Below are positions 1 through 5,975 of a stretch of 6,227 nucleotides of DNA, one piece after another. This DNA is from Xanthobacteraceae bacterium (lineage in GTDB: Bacteria > Pseudomonadota > Alphaproteobacteria > Rhizobiales > Xanthobacteraceae). The position numbers and the translations under genes were made by a program. Position 1 is the first letter of the stretch. Each line of letters begins with the position of its first letter. The DNA lies in the NCBI GenBank assembly GCA_030039655.1, contig JASHVC010000551.1:1-6227 (forward strand). Reading direction: 5' to 3'. The notes beneath the pieces are model-generated. The model did not search any database and had not been told where the DNA came from. It saw only the letters and a list, made by a program, of their open reading frames with translations.

Positions 1-1053
1 GGCCTCGGCGCGCAAGTCGCCGTGGAGCCGGGCGCTGGAACGAAATCCGGCATCCTCGACGCCGACTACACGACCGCGGGCGCTACCGTAACGCCCGACG
101 CGGCCAACGACGCCGACATTGTGTTGATGGTACGCCGTCCGGAGCGCGCCGCGTTGTCGCGCCTGAAGAAGGGCGCGCTTGTCATCGCCATCATGGATCC
201 CTACGGCCACGATGACGCGCTGCGAGCCATGGCCGAAGCCGGCACCGTCGCGTTCGCCATGGAGCTGATGCCGCGCATCACCCGCGCGCAGTCCATGGAC
301 GTGCTTTCGAGCCAGGCAAACCTCGCCGGTTATCGGGCCGTGATCGACGCGGCCGAAGAATACGGCCGGGCAATGCCGATGATGATGACCGCCGCCGGCA
401 CCGTGCCGGCCGCGAAGGTCTTCATCATGGGCGTCGGCGTCGCCGGCCTGCAGGCGATCGCCACCGCGCGGCGGCTCGGTGCCATTGTCACCGCGACCGA
501 TGTGCGCCCGGCAACCAAGGAGCAGGTCGAAAGCCTCGGCGCAAAGTTTCTCGCCGTCGAAGATGAGGAATTCAAGAACGCGCAAACGGCCGGTGGTTAC
601 GCCAAGGAAATGTCGAAGGAGTATCAGGCCAAGCAGGCAGCGCTGGTCGCCGACCACATCAAGAAACAGGACATCGTCATCACCACCGCGCTCATTCCCG
701 GCCGGCCGGCGCCGCGGCTCGTCTCCAAGGAGATGGTGGCGTCGATGCGGCCGGGCTCGGTCATCGTCGATCTCGCGGTAGAGCGCGGCGGCAACGTCGA
801 GGGCGTTCAGCGCGACGCCGTCACCGAGGTCGGCGATGTTAAAATCGTCGGCTATTGCAATATGCCGGGCCGGCTCGCGGCGTCGGCTTCCGCGTTATAC
901 GCCAGGAACCTGCTGACATTCCTCGAAACCATGATCGACAAGAAGGAAAAGAAGCTGGCGATCAATTGGGATGACGAGATCATCAAAGGCACGATGCTGA
1001 CCCGCGACGGCGCCGTCGTGCATCCCAATTTTCTGCCGAAGAGCGCGGCGTAG
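1..1053 (+). CDS. pntAA: NAD(P) transhydrogenase subunit alpha part 1 (soluble NAD(H)-binding domain I), 5' truncated
   Basis: This is the NAD(H)-binding domain I of the proton-translocating transhydrogenase, which passes hydride from NADH to NADP+ on the cytoplasmic face of the inner membrane. The frame is open from base 1 (reading GLGAQVAVEPGAG), so the gene starts outside the window. By comparison with the family, about 30 residues are missing; the GTG at 22 is internal. 350 residues are visible. The dI signature is complete: the PRITRAQSMDVLSS loop (bases 271-312) carries the Arg, Gln, Asp and Ser that correspond to the RQD-loop residues of the Rhodospirillum rubrum enzyme. The dinucleotide-fold motif GVGVAG lies at 430-447, followed by the TATDVRPATKEQVESLGAKF segment. 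The protein ends after VHPNFL without membrane helices, as expected for the split alpha subunit, and pntAB follows 48 bp downstream. The assignment is secure. Confidence 0.97.
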   Translation, partial: GLGAQVAVEPGAGTKSGILDADYTTAGATVTPDAANDADIVLMVRRPERAALSRLKKGALVIAIMDPYGHDDALRAMAEAGTVAFAMELMPRITRAQSMDVLSSQANLAGYRAVIDAAEEYGRAMPMMMTAAGTVPAAKVFIMGVGVAGLQAIATARRLGAIVTATDVRPATKEQVESLGAKFLAVEDEEFKNAQTAGGYAKEMSKEYQAKQAALVADHIKKQDIVITTALIPGRPAPRLVSKEMVASMRPGSVIVDLAVERGGNVEGVQRDAVTEVGDVKIVGYCNMPGRLAASASALYARNLLTFLETMIDKKEKKLAINWDDEIIKGTMLTRDGAVVHPNFLPKSAA

Positions 1054-1101
1054 TTTTTGCCTCTCCCGAACGCCGGAAGAGGAAGAATAACGGAGGCCCC
1101 G

Positions 1102-1485
1102 ATGGTCACTCTCTCAATCCTCGCCCAGATGAACTCCATGGCGCACGCTTTGCCGGCTCCGCCGTCGGAAGCGAGCGACGTCGTCAACCCGTTCGTCTTC
1201 CGTCTTTCGATCTTCGTCCTTGCAGTGTTCGTCGGCTACTACGTGGTGTGGTCGGTAACACCGGCGCTGCACACGCCGCTTATGTCGGTGACCAACGCCA
1301 CCTCATCGGTGATCGTGGTCGGTGCACTGCTTTCAGTCGGCGTCGCGCTGGCGGGCAGCGACACCGGACCGCTGTGGGCGCGCGCGCTCGGCCTCGTGGC
1401 GCTGACGTTCGCCTCGGTCAATATTTTCGGCGGCTTTTTGGTGACCCAGCGGATGCTGGCGATGTACCAGAAGAAAAAGAACTGA
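1102..1485 (+). CDS. pntAB: NAD(P) transhydrogenase subunit alpha part 2 (small membrane subunit)
   Basis: This 127-residue protein is the membrane part of the alpha subunit, which in enterobacteria is fused to the C terminus of PntA. It helps form domain II, the proton channel. Three hydrophobic helices are visible at about residues 31-52, 68-86 and 95-115, with the family stretches NPFVFRLSIFVLAVFVGYYV, TPALHTPLMSVTNA and ASVNIFGGFLVTQRML. The tail is basic (QKKKN). I chose the ATG at 1102 because GGAGG at 1092-1096 sits five bases before it. The frame is open upstream to a TTG at 1057, but that has no such site. It lies between pntAA and pntB in the same orientation and is surely co-transcribed with them. 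Confidence 0.96.
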   Translation: MVTLSILAQMNSMAHALPAPPSEASDVVNPFVFRLSIFVLAVFVGYYVVWSVTPALHTPLMSVTNATSSVIVVGALLSVGVALAGSDTGPLWARALGLVALTFASVNIFGGFLVTQRMLAMYQKKKN

Positions 1486-1496
1486 GGGCGATCGCG

Positions 1497-2891
1497 ATGT
1501 CCGCCAATCTCGTCGCGCTGCTTTATCTCGTCGCCGGCGTCTTGTTCATTCTGGCGTTGCGCGGTCTGTCGAGCCCGGAGACGAGCCGCCGCGGCAACAC
1601 GTTCGGCATGATCGGAATGGCGATCGCCATCGTCACGACGCTTGCGGCGCACCCGCCAGCGTCGTTCAGCGCGTGGGTGCTGGTCATCGTCGGCATGGGC
1701 ATCGGCGGTGGCGCCGGCGCGGTGATCGCGCGGCGGGTGCCGATGACCTCGATGCCGGAGCTTGTTGCTGCCTTCCATTCGCTGGTCGGAATGGCGGCGG
1801 TGTTGGTTGCCGCTGGGGCGCTCTACGCACCCGCGGCCTTTGGGATTGGCACCGAGGGCGCGATCCACAGCCAGAGCCTCATCGAAATGTCACTCGGCGT
1901 CGCCATCGGCGCCATCACGTTTACGGGTTCAATTATCGCGTTTCTTAAGCTGTCAGGCCGCATGAGCGGCAAGCCGATCATCCTGCCGGCGCGCCATGCC
2001 ATCAACATCGCGCTGGCGCTGGCGCTGGTCGCGTGCATTGTCTGGTTCTTCGAGACGCAAAGCCACGTCGCCTTCTGGCTGCTCACCGCCACATCATTCC
2101 TGCTCGGCGTGCTCATCATCGTCCCGATCGGCGGCGCCGATATGCCGGTCGTCATCTCCATGCTCAATTCCTATTCGGGCTGGGCGGCGGCGGGCATCGG
2201 CTTCACGCTGGAGAACACGGCGCTGATCATCACCGGCGCGCTTGTCGGCTCTTCGGGCGCGATCCTGTCCTACATCATGTGCAAGGGCATGAACCGCTCG
2301 TTCATTTCCGTGATCCTCGGCGGCTTTGGCGGCGAGGTCTCGGGTCCCGCCGCGGGCGGCGAGCAGCGGCCGGTCAAGCTCGGCTCGGCGGAGGACGCCG
2401 CGTACATTCTGAAGAACGCCTCCAAGGTCATCATCGTGCCGGGCTACGGCATGGCGGTGGCGCAGGCGCAGCATGCCCTGCGCGAGATGGGGGAAAAGCT
2501 CAAGCATGAAGGTGTCGACGTCAAATACGCCATTCACCCCGTGGCGGGCCGCATGCCAGGGCACATGAACGTGCTGCTCGCCGAGGCCAACGTGCCCTAC
2601 GACGAAGTGTTCGAGCTAGAGGACATCAATTCCGAATTTGCTCAGGCCGACGTCGCCTACGTCATAGGCGCCAACGATGTGACCAATCCGGCCGCCGAAG
2701 ACGACCCGAAATCGCCGATCTACGGCATGCCGGTGCTGCAAGTGTGGAAGGCGGGCACGGTGATGTTCAACAAACGGTCGCTCGCGTCGGGCTATGCGGG
2801 CATCGACAATCCGCTGTTTTATCGCGACAACACCATGATGCTGCTCGGCGATGCCAAGAAGATGACCGAACAGATCGCCAAGGACGTGTGA
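1497..2891 (+). CDS. pntB: NAD(P) transhydrogenase subunit beta (proton channel and NADP(H)-binding domain III)
   Basis: The beta subunit couples proton passage to hydride transfer and binds NADP(H). Its 464 residues match the normal family length. The N-terminal ~260 residues hold about nine hydrophobic helices (domain II). Two residues match known functional sites of the E. coli enzyme: His94 in AFHSLVG (E. coli beta His91) and Asn224 in MLNSYSGWAA (E. coli beta Asn222). A linker (GGEVSGPAAGGEQRPVK) leads to domain III with GYGMAVAQAQ from residue 316, GRMPGHMNVLLAEANVPYDE, IGANDVTNPAAEDD (Asp394), and NKRSLASGYAGIDNPLFY (Lys426-Arg427, contacting the NADP phosphate in homologues). The start is the ATG at 1497, eight bases after a GAGGG that overlaps the pntAB stop codon; an upstream GTG at 1248 in this frame lies inside pntAB and is not credible. 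Confidence 0.97.
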   Translation: MSANLVALLYLVAGVLFILALRGLSSPETSRRGNTFGMIGMAIAIVTTLAAHPPASFSAWVLVIVGMGIGGGAGAVIARRVPMTSMPELVAAFHSLVGMAAVLVAAGALYAPAAFGIGTEGAIHSQSLIEMSLGVAIGAITFTGSIIAFLKLSGRMSGKPIILPARHAINIALALALVACIVWFFETQSHVAFWLLTATSFLLGVLIIVPIGGADMPVVISMLNSYSGWAAAGIGFTLENTALIITGALVGSSGAILSYIMCKGMNRSFISVILGGFGGEVSGPAAGGEQRPVKLGSAEDAAYILKNASKVIIVPGYGMAVAQAQHALREMGEKLKHEGVDVKYAIHPVAGRMPGHMNVLLAEANVPYDEVFELEDINSEFAQADVAYVIGANDVTNPAAEDDPKSPIYGMPVLQVWKAGTVMFNKRSLASGYAGIDNPLFYRDNTMMLLGDAKKMTEQIAKDV

Positions 2892-2919
2892 ACTTCAGAA
2901 GGTTCTCCTCAGAAACACG

Positions 2920-2946
2920 GAAAGCCGGACCTTTGGTACGGCTTTC
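2920..2946. terminator. Hairpin terminator after pntB, possibly bidirectional
   Basis: The outer arms GAAAGCCG (2920-2927) and CGGCTTTC (2939-2946) are exact reverse complements. After a G/A mismatch the stem continues as ACC (2929-2931) paired with GGT (2935-2937), closed by a TTT loop. It starts 28 bases after the pntB stop and ends 15 bases before the stop of the convergent small gene, so it could end transcripts from both sides. The T-rich tract is short (TTTCTT on the plus strand; TTTCCGTGTTTCT on the minus strand), so efficiency is uncertain. Confidence 0.7.
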
Positions 2947-2961
2947 TTAGTCTCAAAGGGA

Positions 2962-3207
2962 TTAATGATGGGCGGCAAATGCGATGCCGTCACGAACCTG
3001 GCCGATCGCCTGATCGACCAAAGCGATTGCGCGTTCGCGATGGCCGCCCTTGTTGGGCTCCGCTACATCCAGTTCATGGCGGGCGTCCTGCAACAGGCGG
3101 AGCGCGGCGTCCATATGCGGCTGCTGGGCCAGCGCATATCCGACGCCCATGCTCGCCGCGATGGTCAGAGCAATGAGCAGCCTCTGCCGCGTTACTAACC
3201 GAAGCAT
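2962..3207 (-). CDS. Small secreted (periplasmic) protein of unknown function
   Basis: This gene encodes 81 residues. The N terminus is a textbook signal peptide: a basic stretch (MLRLVTRQR), a hydrophobic core (LLIALTIAASMGVGY) and an ALA|QQ cleavage site after residue 27. The mature part of about 54 residues looks helical, with the motif VAEPNKGGHRERAIALVDQA near its centre and a His-His C terminus. I recognise this as resembling small exported proteins common in Hyphomicrobiales, but know no function. I chose the ATG at 3207 because GGAGG (3217-3213, minus strand) lies five bases before it; an in-frame ATG at 3219 overlaps that ribosome site and is not credible. It converges on pntB, with a shared hairpin between them, and diverges from the membrane-protein gene at 3364. 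Confidence 0.82.
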   Translation of the reverse strand: MLRLVTRQRLLIALTIAASMGVGYALAQQPHMDAALRLLQDARHELDVAEPNKGGHRERAIALVDQAIGQVRDGIAFAAHH

Positions 3208-3363
3208 AATATCCTCCATTATATGTGACAGTGGTTTTCCGTTCTCGGGCGATTACATACGCCTTTACAAAGCAAGCGACGCTAGCGCGGCGACTAATGC
3301 TTCTCAATGGCGACAAGGCCGTGACGGGAGAAATCGTCAACAGCTTAGAAGGACCTTGTGCGA
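3208..3363. promoter_or_regulatory. Divergent intergenic region between two small genes
   Basis: These 156 bases must hold the promoters of both small genes. On the minus strand a perfect TATAAT lies at 3223-3218, but no TTGACA-like box sits 16-18 bases upstream (GAGAAC is found), and transcription from it would begin inside the ribosome site. On the plus strand TTTACA at 3264-3269 resembles a -35 box but has no good -10 at the right distance. A ribosome site AGAAGGA lies at 3347-3353. I cannot assign either promoter with confidence and see no strong inverted repeat. Confidence 0.35.
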
Positions 3364-3813
3364 ATGGCCGATGACAATTCTTCGGCTGTGCCTTCGGCGC
3401 CACTCTCTTCGCAGCGCAAAAGCCGCGGGGCGACTCCGGCCAATCGCCGGCGCCGTTTGATTTTCCGCCTGCTCGCCCTTCCTATCCTCGCGGCCGCAGC
3501 GTATCTGCTGTTCAACGGCCTGCGCGACTACCTGGAACTGCCGCAGTGCGATTCAAATCACGCGAAAGAATGGCTGAGCCAGGCGCTGCAGCCGTTCAAA
3601 TTCAATTCAACGGGCTATGAGTCAATCAAGACAATCTCGAGCACCAAGCAGGAAGTGGTCTGCAACGCCGCGTTGGCGTTGCCCAATGGTTCCAGCATCG
3701 CCGTCGACTACAGCTTTTATTGGAGCGGCAACAAAGTGAACTTGAGATATTCAGTGCCGCTGACCGGCTCCGGGAGTCCGCCGCCTGCCCCGCCCGCCGT
3801 TCCGGTACGCTGA
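3364..3813 (+). CDS. Hypothetical single-pass membrane protein with periplasmic domain
   Basis: The predicted product is 149 residues and I do not recognise its family. The N terminus is polar, with an arginine cluster at 28-31 (RRRR) before one hydrophobic helix at about 33-53, so the remainder probably faces the periplasm (positive-inside rule). The following domain (about 55-133) has Cys62 (LPQCDS) and Cys100 (VVCNAALAL), which could form a disulfide. Its C-terminal half looks beta-rich, with alternating polar and hydrophobic residues (SIAVDYSFYW, KVNLRYSVPL). It ends in a Pro/Ala tail (PPPAPPAVPVR). The start is the ATG at 3364, ten bases after AGAAGGA; a GTG at 3358 would add two residues and cannot be excluded. 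Its stop lies nine bases from the end of the convergent tetR. The Cys-to-Cys pattern resembles other uncharacterised rhizobial proteins, which supports a real gene. Confidence 0.75.
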   Translation: MADDNSSAVPSAPLSSQRKSRGATPANRRRRLIFRLLALPILAAAAYLLFNGLRDYLELPQCDSNHAKEWLSQALQPFKFNSTGYESIKTISSTKQEVVCNAALALPNGSSIAVDYSFYWSGNKVNLRYSVPLTGSGSPPPAPPAVPVR

Positions 3814-3822
3814 CGCGCGACG

Positions 3823-4473
3823 CTATGATCGGCCCGGCACGCGGTAAGCGGCCATGAAGGTCGACACTGCAATTCCAACCACGCGCTCGATCTGTTCCAG
3901 ACTCGGCGCCGGCGCGAAGTTGAACACGATCGGCTTGAACAGCATTGCGTGGCACGATTCCATGAACTGCGCGGCGGCGACTTCGCAATCCCCGACCGCG
4001 AGCACGCCAGCGGCGGTCTGCGCCGACAGATAATCCGCCAGGCGCCTGATTCCGTCCGCGGGTCCGTGCTCATAAAATTTCCGCCCGATCTCCGGCATGC
4101 GATCGGCGATGGCGATCACCGTGCGGACCGCCGAAGCTTTTTCCGGCCGGCAAAGAAATTTGACGTAGGCGACGCCCAACCGTTTCAGCACAGCCCCAAC
4201 GTCCTTATCGTCGGGATCGAGATCGAAGATGCCTTCCGCCTGCGCGTCGCATTCTGCTTCGACGATCGCTTCAAACAATTGTTCCTTATTGTCGAAGTAG
4301 ACATAGAGCGTCCCCTTCGACACGCCGGCCGCACGGGCGATGTCGTTCATGCTCGCGGCGTCGAAACCCTGCGCCAGAAACACCGCGTGGGCGCCCGCGA
4401 GGATCTGCCGCCGTTTGGCGCTGTCCTCGTCGCCAGGGTGGATTTGCTTGTCCAAAACCGCCTGTTCGGCCAT
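3823..4473 (-). CDS. TetR/AcrR-family transcriptional repressor, probable regulator of the adjacent efflux pump
   Basis: This 216-residue protein has the TetR helix-turn-helix at about residues 21-68: [17 protein letters not shown], then [20 protein letters not shown], then the NKEQLFEAI motif. The C-terminal ligand-binding part (about 95-205, with [20 protein letters not shown] and [13 protein letters not shown]) resembles the AefR-like C-terminal family. Four cysteines (75, 108, 163, 174) are present; nothing shows they have a regulatory role. The start at 4473 is well supported by GGGAGG (4484-4479) followed by five As. It is divergent from emrA, with two palindromic operators between them, so it most likely represses itself and the pump. 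In rhizobia a TetR protein paired with EmrAB is called EmrR (Sinorhizobium) or RmrR (Rhizobium etli), but orthology is not proven here, so I leave the symbol empty. Confidence 0.93.
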   Translation of the reverse strand: MAEQAVLDKQIHPGDEDSAKRRQILAGAHAVFLAQGFDAASMNDIARAAGVSKGTLYVYFDNKEQLFEAIVEAECDAQAEGIFDLDPDDKDVGAVLKRLGVAYVKFLCRPEKASAVRTVIAIADRMPEIGRKFYEHGPADGIRRLADYLSAQTAAGVLAVGDCEVAAAQFMESCHAMLFKPIVFNFAPAPSLEQIERVVGIAVSTFMAAYRVPGRS

Positions 4474-4553
4474 TTTTTCCTCCCTTTCGGGTCGTCTCGC
4501 CGCCGCTTATAGCCCTTAACCACCCGTAATTCTTTGCCAATTTCTTGCGCATC

Positions 4554-4582
4554 AATATACGTTGACCGAACCGTTCGGTCAA
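4554..4582 (-). promoter_or_regulatory. Predicted tetR promoter overlapping operator O1
   Basis: Read on the minus strand, TTGACC (4582-4577) is followed after exactly 17 bases by TATATT (4559-4554), a near-consensus housekeeping promoter. Initiation would fall near 4547, giving a leader of roughly 75 bases before the tetR ATG. The -35 box is itself one end of the O1 palindrome, and the rest of O1 fills the spacer, so a bound repressor would exclude RNA polymerase. A second, weaker candidate uses TTGACC of O2 (4633-4628) with TATATC (4609-4604) at 18-base spacing. Confidence 0.65.
4562..4582. promoter_or_regulatory. Operator O1: perfect 21-bp palindrome, probable TetR binding site
   Basis: The left arm TTGACCGAAC (4562-4571) and the right arm (4573-4582), its exact reverse complement, flank a single central C at 4572. 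Length and symmetry suit a TetR-family dimer. It covers the -35 box and spacer of the predicted tetR promoter and ends three bases before the predicted emrA -35 box. The same core recurs at O2, which supports a specific binding site rather than chance. Confidence 0.85.
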
Positions 4583-4584
4583 TA

Positions 4585-4611
4585 TTGACTCTGGAGGTTT
4601 CGCGATATATT
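4585..4611 (+). promoter_or_regulatory. Predicted emrAB promoter between the two operators
   Basis: TTGACT (4585-4590) can serve as -35. The -10 is either TATATT (4606-4611, 15-base spacing) or TATTGA (4608-4613, 17-base spacing). Transcription would start near 4618-4621, inside operator O2, so the promoter is bracketed by an operator on each side. The exact -10 cannot be fixed by eye. Confidence 0.55.
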
Positions 4612-4613
4612 GA

Positions 4614-4632
4614 TGACCGAACCGTTCGGTCA
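4614..4632. promoter_or_regulatory. Operator O2: second copy of the palindrome, over the emrA start site
   Basis: Arms TGACCGAAC (4614-4622) and its reverse complement (4624-4632) flank C4623. Bases 4614-4634 are identical to 4563-4583 at O1; only the outermost base pair of the O1 palindrome is lost (A4613 instead of T). The centres are 51 bp apart, close to five helical turns, so two dimers would lie on nearly the same face of the DNA. O2 directly follows the predicted -10 of the emrA promoter and ends 35 bases before the emrA ATG. Confidence 0.83.
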
Positions 4633-4667
4633 ATCCATCGACAGATGGTCCTAAAGGAGCGCGGCAG

Positions 4668-5954
4668 ATGTATCGCAAGAATGAATGGGATGGCGGTCCC
4701 TCTCCACGGCAGTTCGATCCGGCCTGGGGGCCGAAGTCCGGGGAAATCATCGACCTTGAGCCGGTGAGCTCGGCGCCCGCGCGTGCGGAGGCCAAGGCCC
4801 CTGCCCCATCGCCGGCCGCCCCGGCCCCGGCGGAAATCTCGACGGCGGCTCCGGTTGCCGTTGCCCCGTCGCGCCGCTTCAGCCGCCGCCAACTTGCGCT
4901 TGGCGCCCTGGTGGTGGCCGGACTCGGCGCCGGAGCGTGGTTTGGCTACGACTGGTGGACGGTCGGCCGCTTCACGGTCACGACCGACGATGCCTACGTG
5001 GAGGCGCACAACACCACGCTGGCCGCAAAAGTTTCCGGCTACTTGGCGAGCGTATTGGTCGACGACAACAGCCACGTCCGCGCCGGCGATGTGCTCGCCA
5101 CCATTGACGATGGCGACTATCGGCTCGCCGCCGATTCTGCCCGCGAGAAGGTTGCGACCCAAGAGGCAACCATTGAGCGCATCGGCCATCAGGTCGATGC
5201 CCAGCAGGCTGCCGTCACCCAAGCCAAGGCGCAGCTCGACTCCGCCAACGCCGCTGCAACGCGCATGGAGCTTGAGCTGACGCGGCAGACCACGCTCGCC
5301 GCCAAGGATTTTGCAACCAAACAAACGCTGGAGCAGGCGCAAGCAAACCGCGACCAGGCGATCGCGGCAGTCCAAGGCGCGCAAGCGGCACTAGACTCGG
5401 CCGCGGCCAATGTCGATGTGCTGAAGGGACAACAGCAGGAAGCGATGCGCACGCTTGCCGAGCTCAAGACTTCGCTCGCCAAGGCCGAGCGTGATCTTTC
5501 GTTCACTGTCATTCGCGCCCCGATCGACGGCGTGATCGGCAATCGTGCTGTACAGACCGGCGACTACGTGCAGCCGGGGCAGCGGCTCGCGAGCGTCGTC
5601 CCGCTCGGCGAGGTTTATGTCGACGCGAATTTCAAGGAAACGCAGCTTGCGGAGTTGCGCGCCGGCCAATCGGCCTCGATTGCGGTCGATGCACTCCCCG
5701 AGCACGCGATCCGAGGAACCGTGGAGAGCATTTCGCCGGCATCCGGTTCGGTGTTTTCGCTGCTGCCACCGGATAATGCCACCGGCAACTTCACCAAGAT
5801 CGTGCAGCGGCTGCCGGTCCGCATCCGCGTTCCCGCCTCGGTGGCCGGCGAAGGCCTGTTGCGCCCCGGCATGTCGGTGGTGGTGCGCGTGAACACCAAA
5901 CAAACAGCGCTCGCCAATGGTGTGACGCCCGCTCAGACCGTCGTGTCCCGCTGA
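4668..5954 (+). CDS. emrA: EmrA-type membrane fusion protein (HlyD family) of a multidrug efflux pump
   Basis: This is the periplasmic adaptor that links an inner-membrane DHA2 transporter to the outer membrane for drug export. The 428 residues read in order: a cytoplasmic tail (1-70) rich in Pro and Ala from about 36; one membrane helix (about 75-93, after RRFSRRQ); the hallmark TDDAYV (106-111); the first lipoyl-like half with KVSGYLASVLVDDNSHVRAGDVLATID; a long helical hairpin (about 152-275) rich in Ala, Gln and Glu; the second lipoyl half with VIRAPIDGVIGNRAVQTGDYVQPGQ (from about 281); then the beta-barrel domain (VDANFKETQLAELRAGQ). The start at 4668 has AAGGAG (4654-4659) eight bases upstream. 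emrB follows 21 bases downstream in the same operon. The tail before the helix is about 50 residues longer than in E. coli EmrA. Substrate is unknown; in rhizobial homologues it includes plant phenolics. Confidence 0.94.
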   Translation: MYRKNEWDGGPSPRQFDPAWGPKSGEIIDLEPVSSAPARAEAKAPAPSPAAPAPAEISTAAPVAVAPSRRFSRRQLALGALVVAGLGAGAWFGYDWWTVGRFTVTTDDAYVEAHNTTLAAKVSGYLASVLVDDNSHVRAGDVLATIDDGDYRLAADSAREKVATQEATIERIGHQVDAQQAAVTQAKAQLDSANAAATRMELELTRQTTLAAKDFATKQTLEQAQANRDQAIAAVQGAQAALDSAAANVDVLKGQQQEAMRTLAELKTSLAKAERDLSFTVIRAPIDGVIGNRAVQTGDYVQPGQRLASVVPLGEVYVDANFKETQLAELRAGQSASIAVDALPEHAIRGTVESISPASGSVFSLLPPDNATGNFTKIVQRLPVRIRVPASVAGEGLLRPGMSVVVRVNTKQTALANGVTPAQTVVSR

Positions 5955-5975
5955 TCCAGACTTGAGGATTGTACC

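Noticed and set aside
1057..1101. TTG start for pntAB at 1057.
   Set aside because: It lies four bases after the pntAA stop without a ribosome site, whereas the ATG at 1102 has a well-spaced GGAGG.
1248..1496. Upstream extension of pntB to a GTG at 1248.
   Set aside because: It overlaps almost two-thirds of pntAB in another frame, and the extra sequence is Arg-rich noise. The ATG at 1497 gives the normal PntB N terminus.
1239..1868. A 209-codon minus-strand frame opposite pntAB and pntB.
   Set aside because: The composition is rich in Arg, His and Asp, typical of antisense to GC-rich coding sequence, and both plus-strand genes here are certain.
2965..3198. Plus-strand frame of 77 codons opposite the small secreted gene.
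   Set aside because: It has no ribosome site and no recognisable product; the minus-strand frame has a signal peptide and a strong ribosome site.
3074..3403. Minus-strand frame of 109 codons across the divergent intergenic region.
   Set aside because: It would overlap the small secreted gene out of frame and cover the start of the plus-strand gene; the product shows no family features.
4347..5384. A 345-codon open frame on the minus strand covering the tetR start, the operators and much of emrA.
   Set aside because: It is a high-GC shadow frame. It reads through both operators (giving repeated DRTVRS) and opposes two genes with strong family matches and ribosome sites; its product resembles no family.
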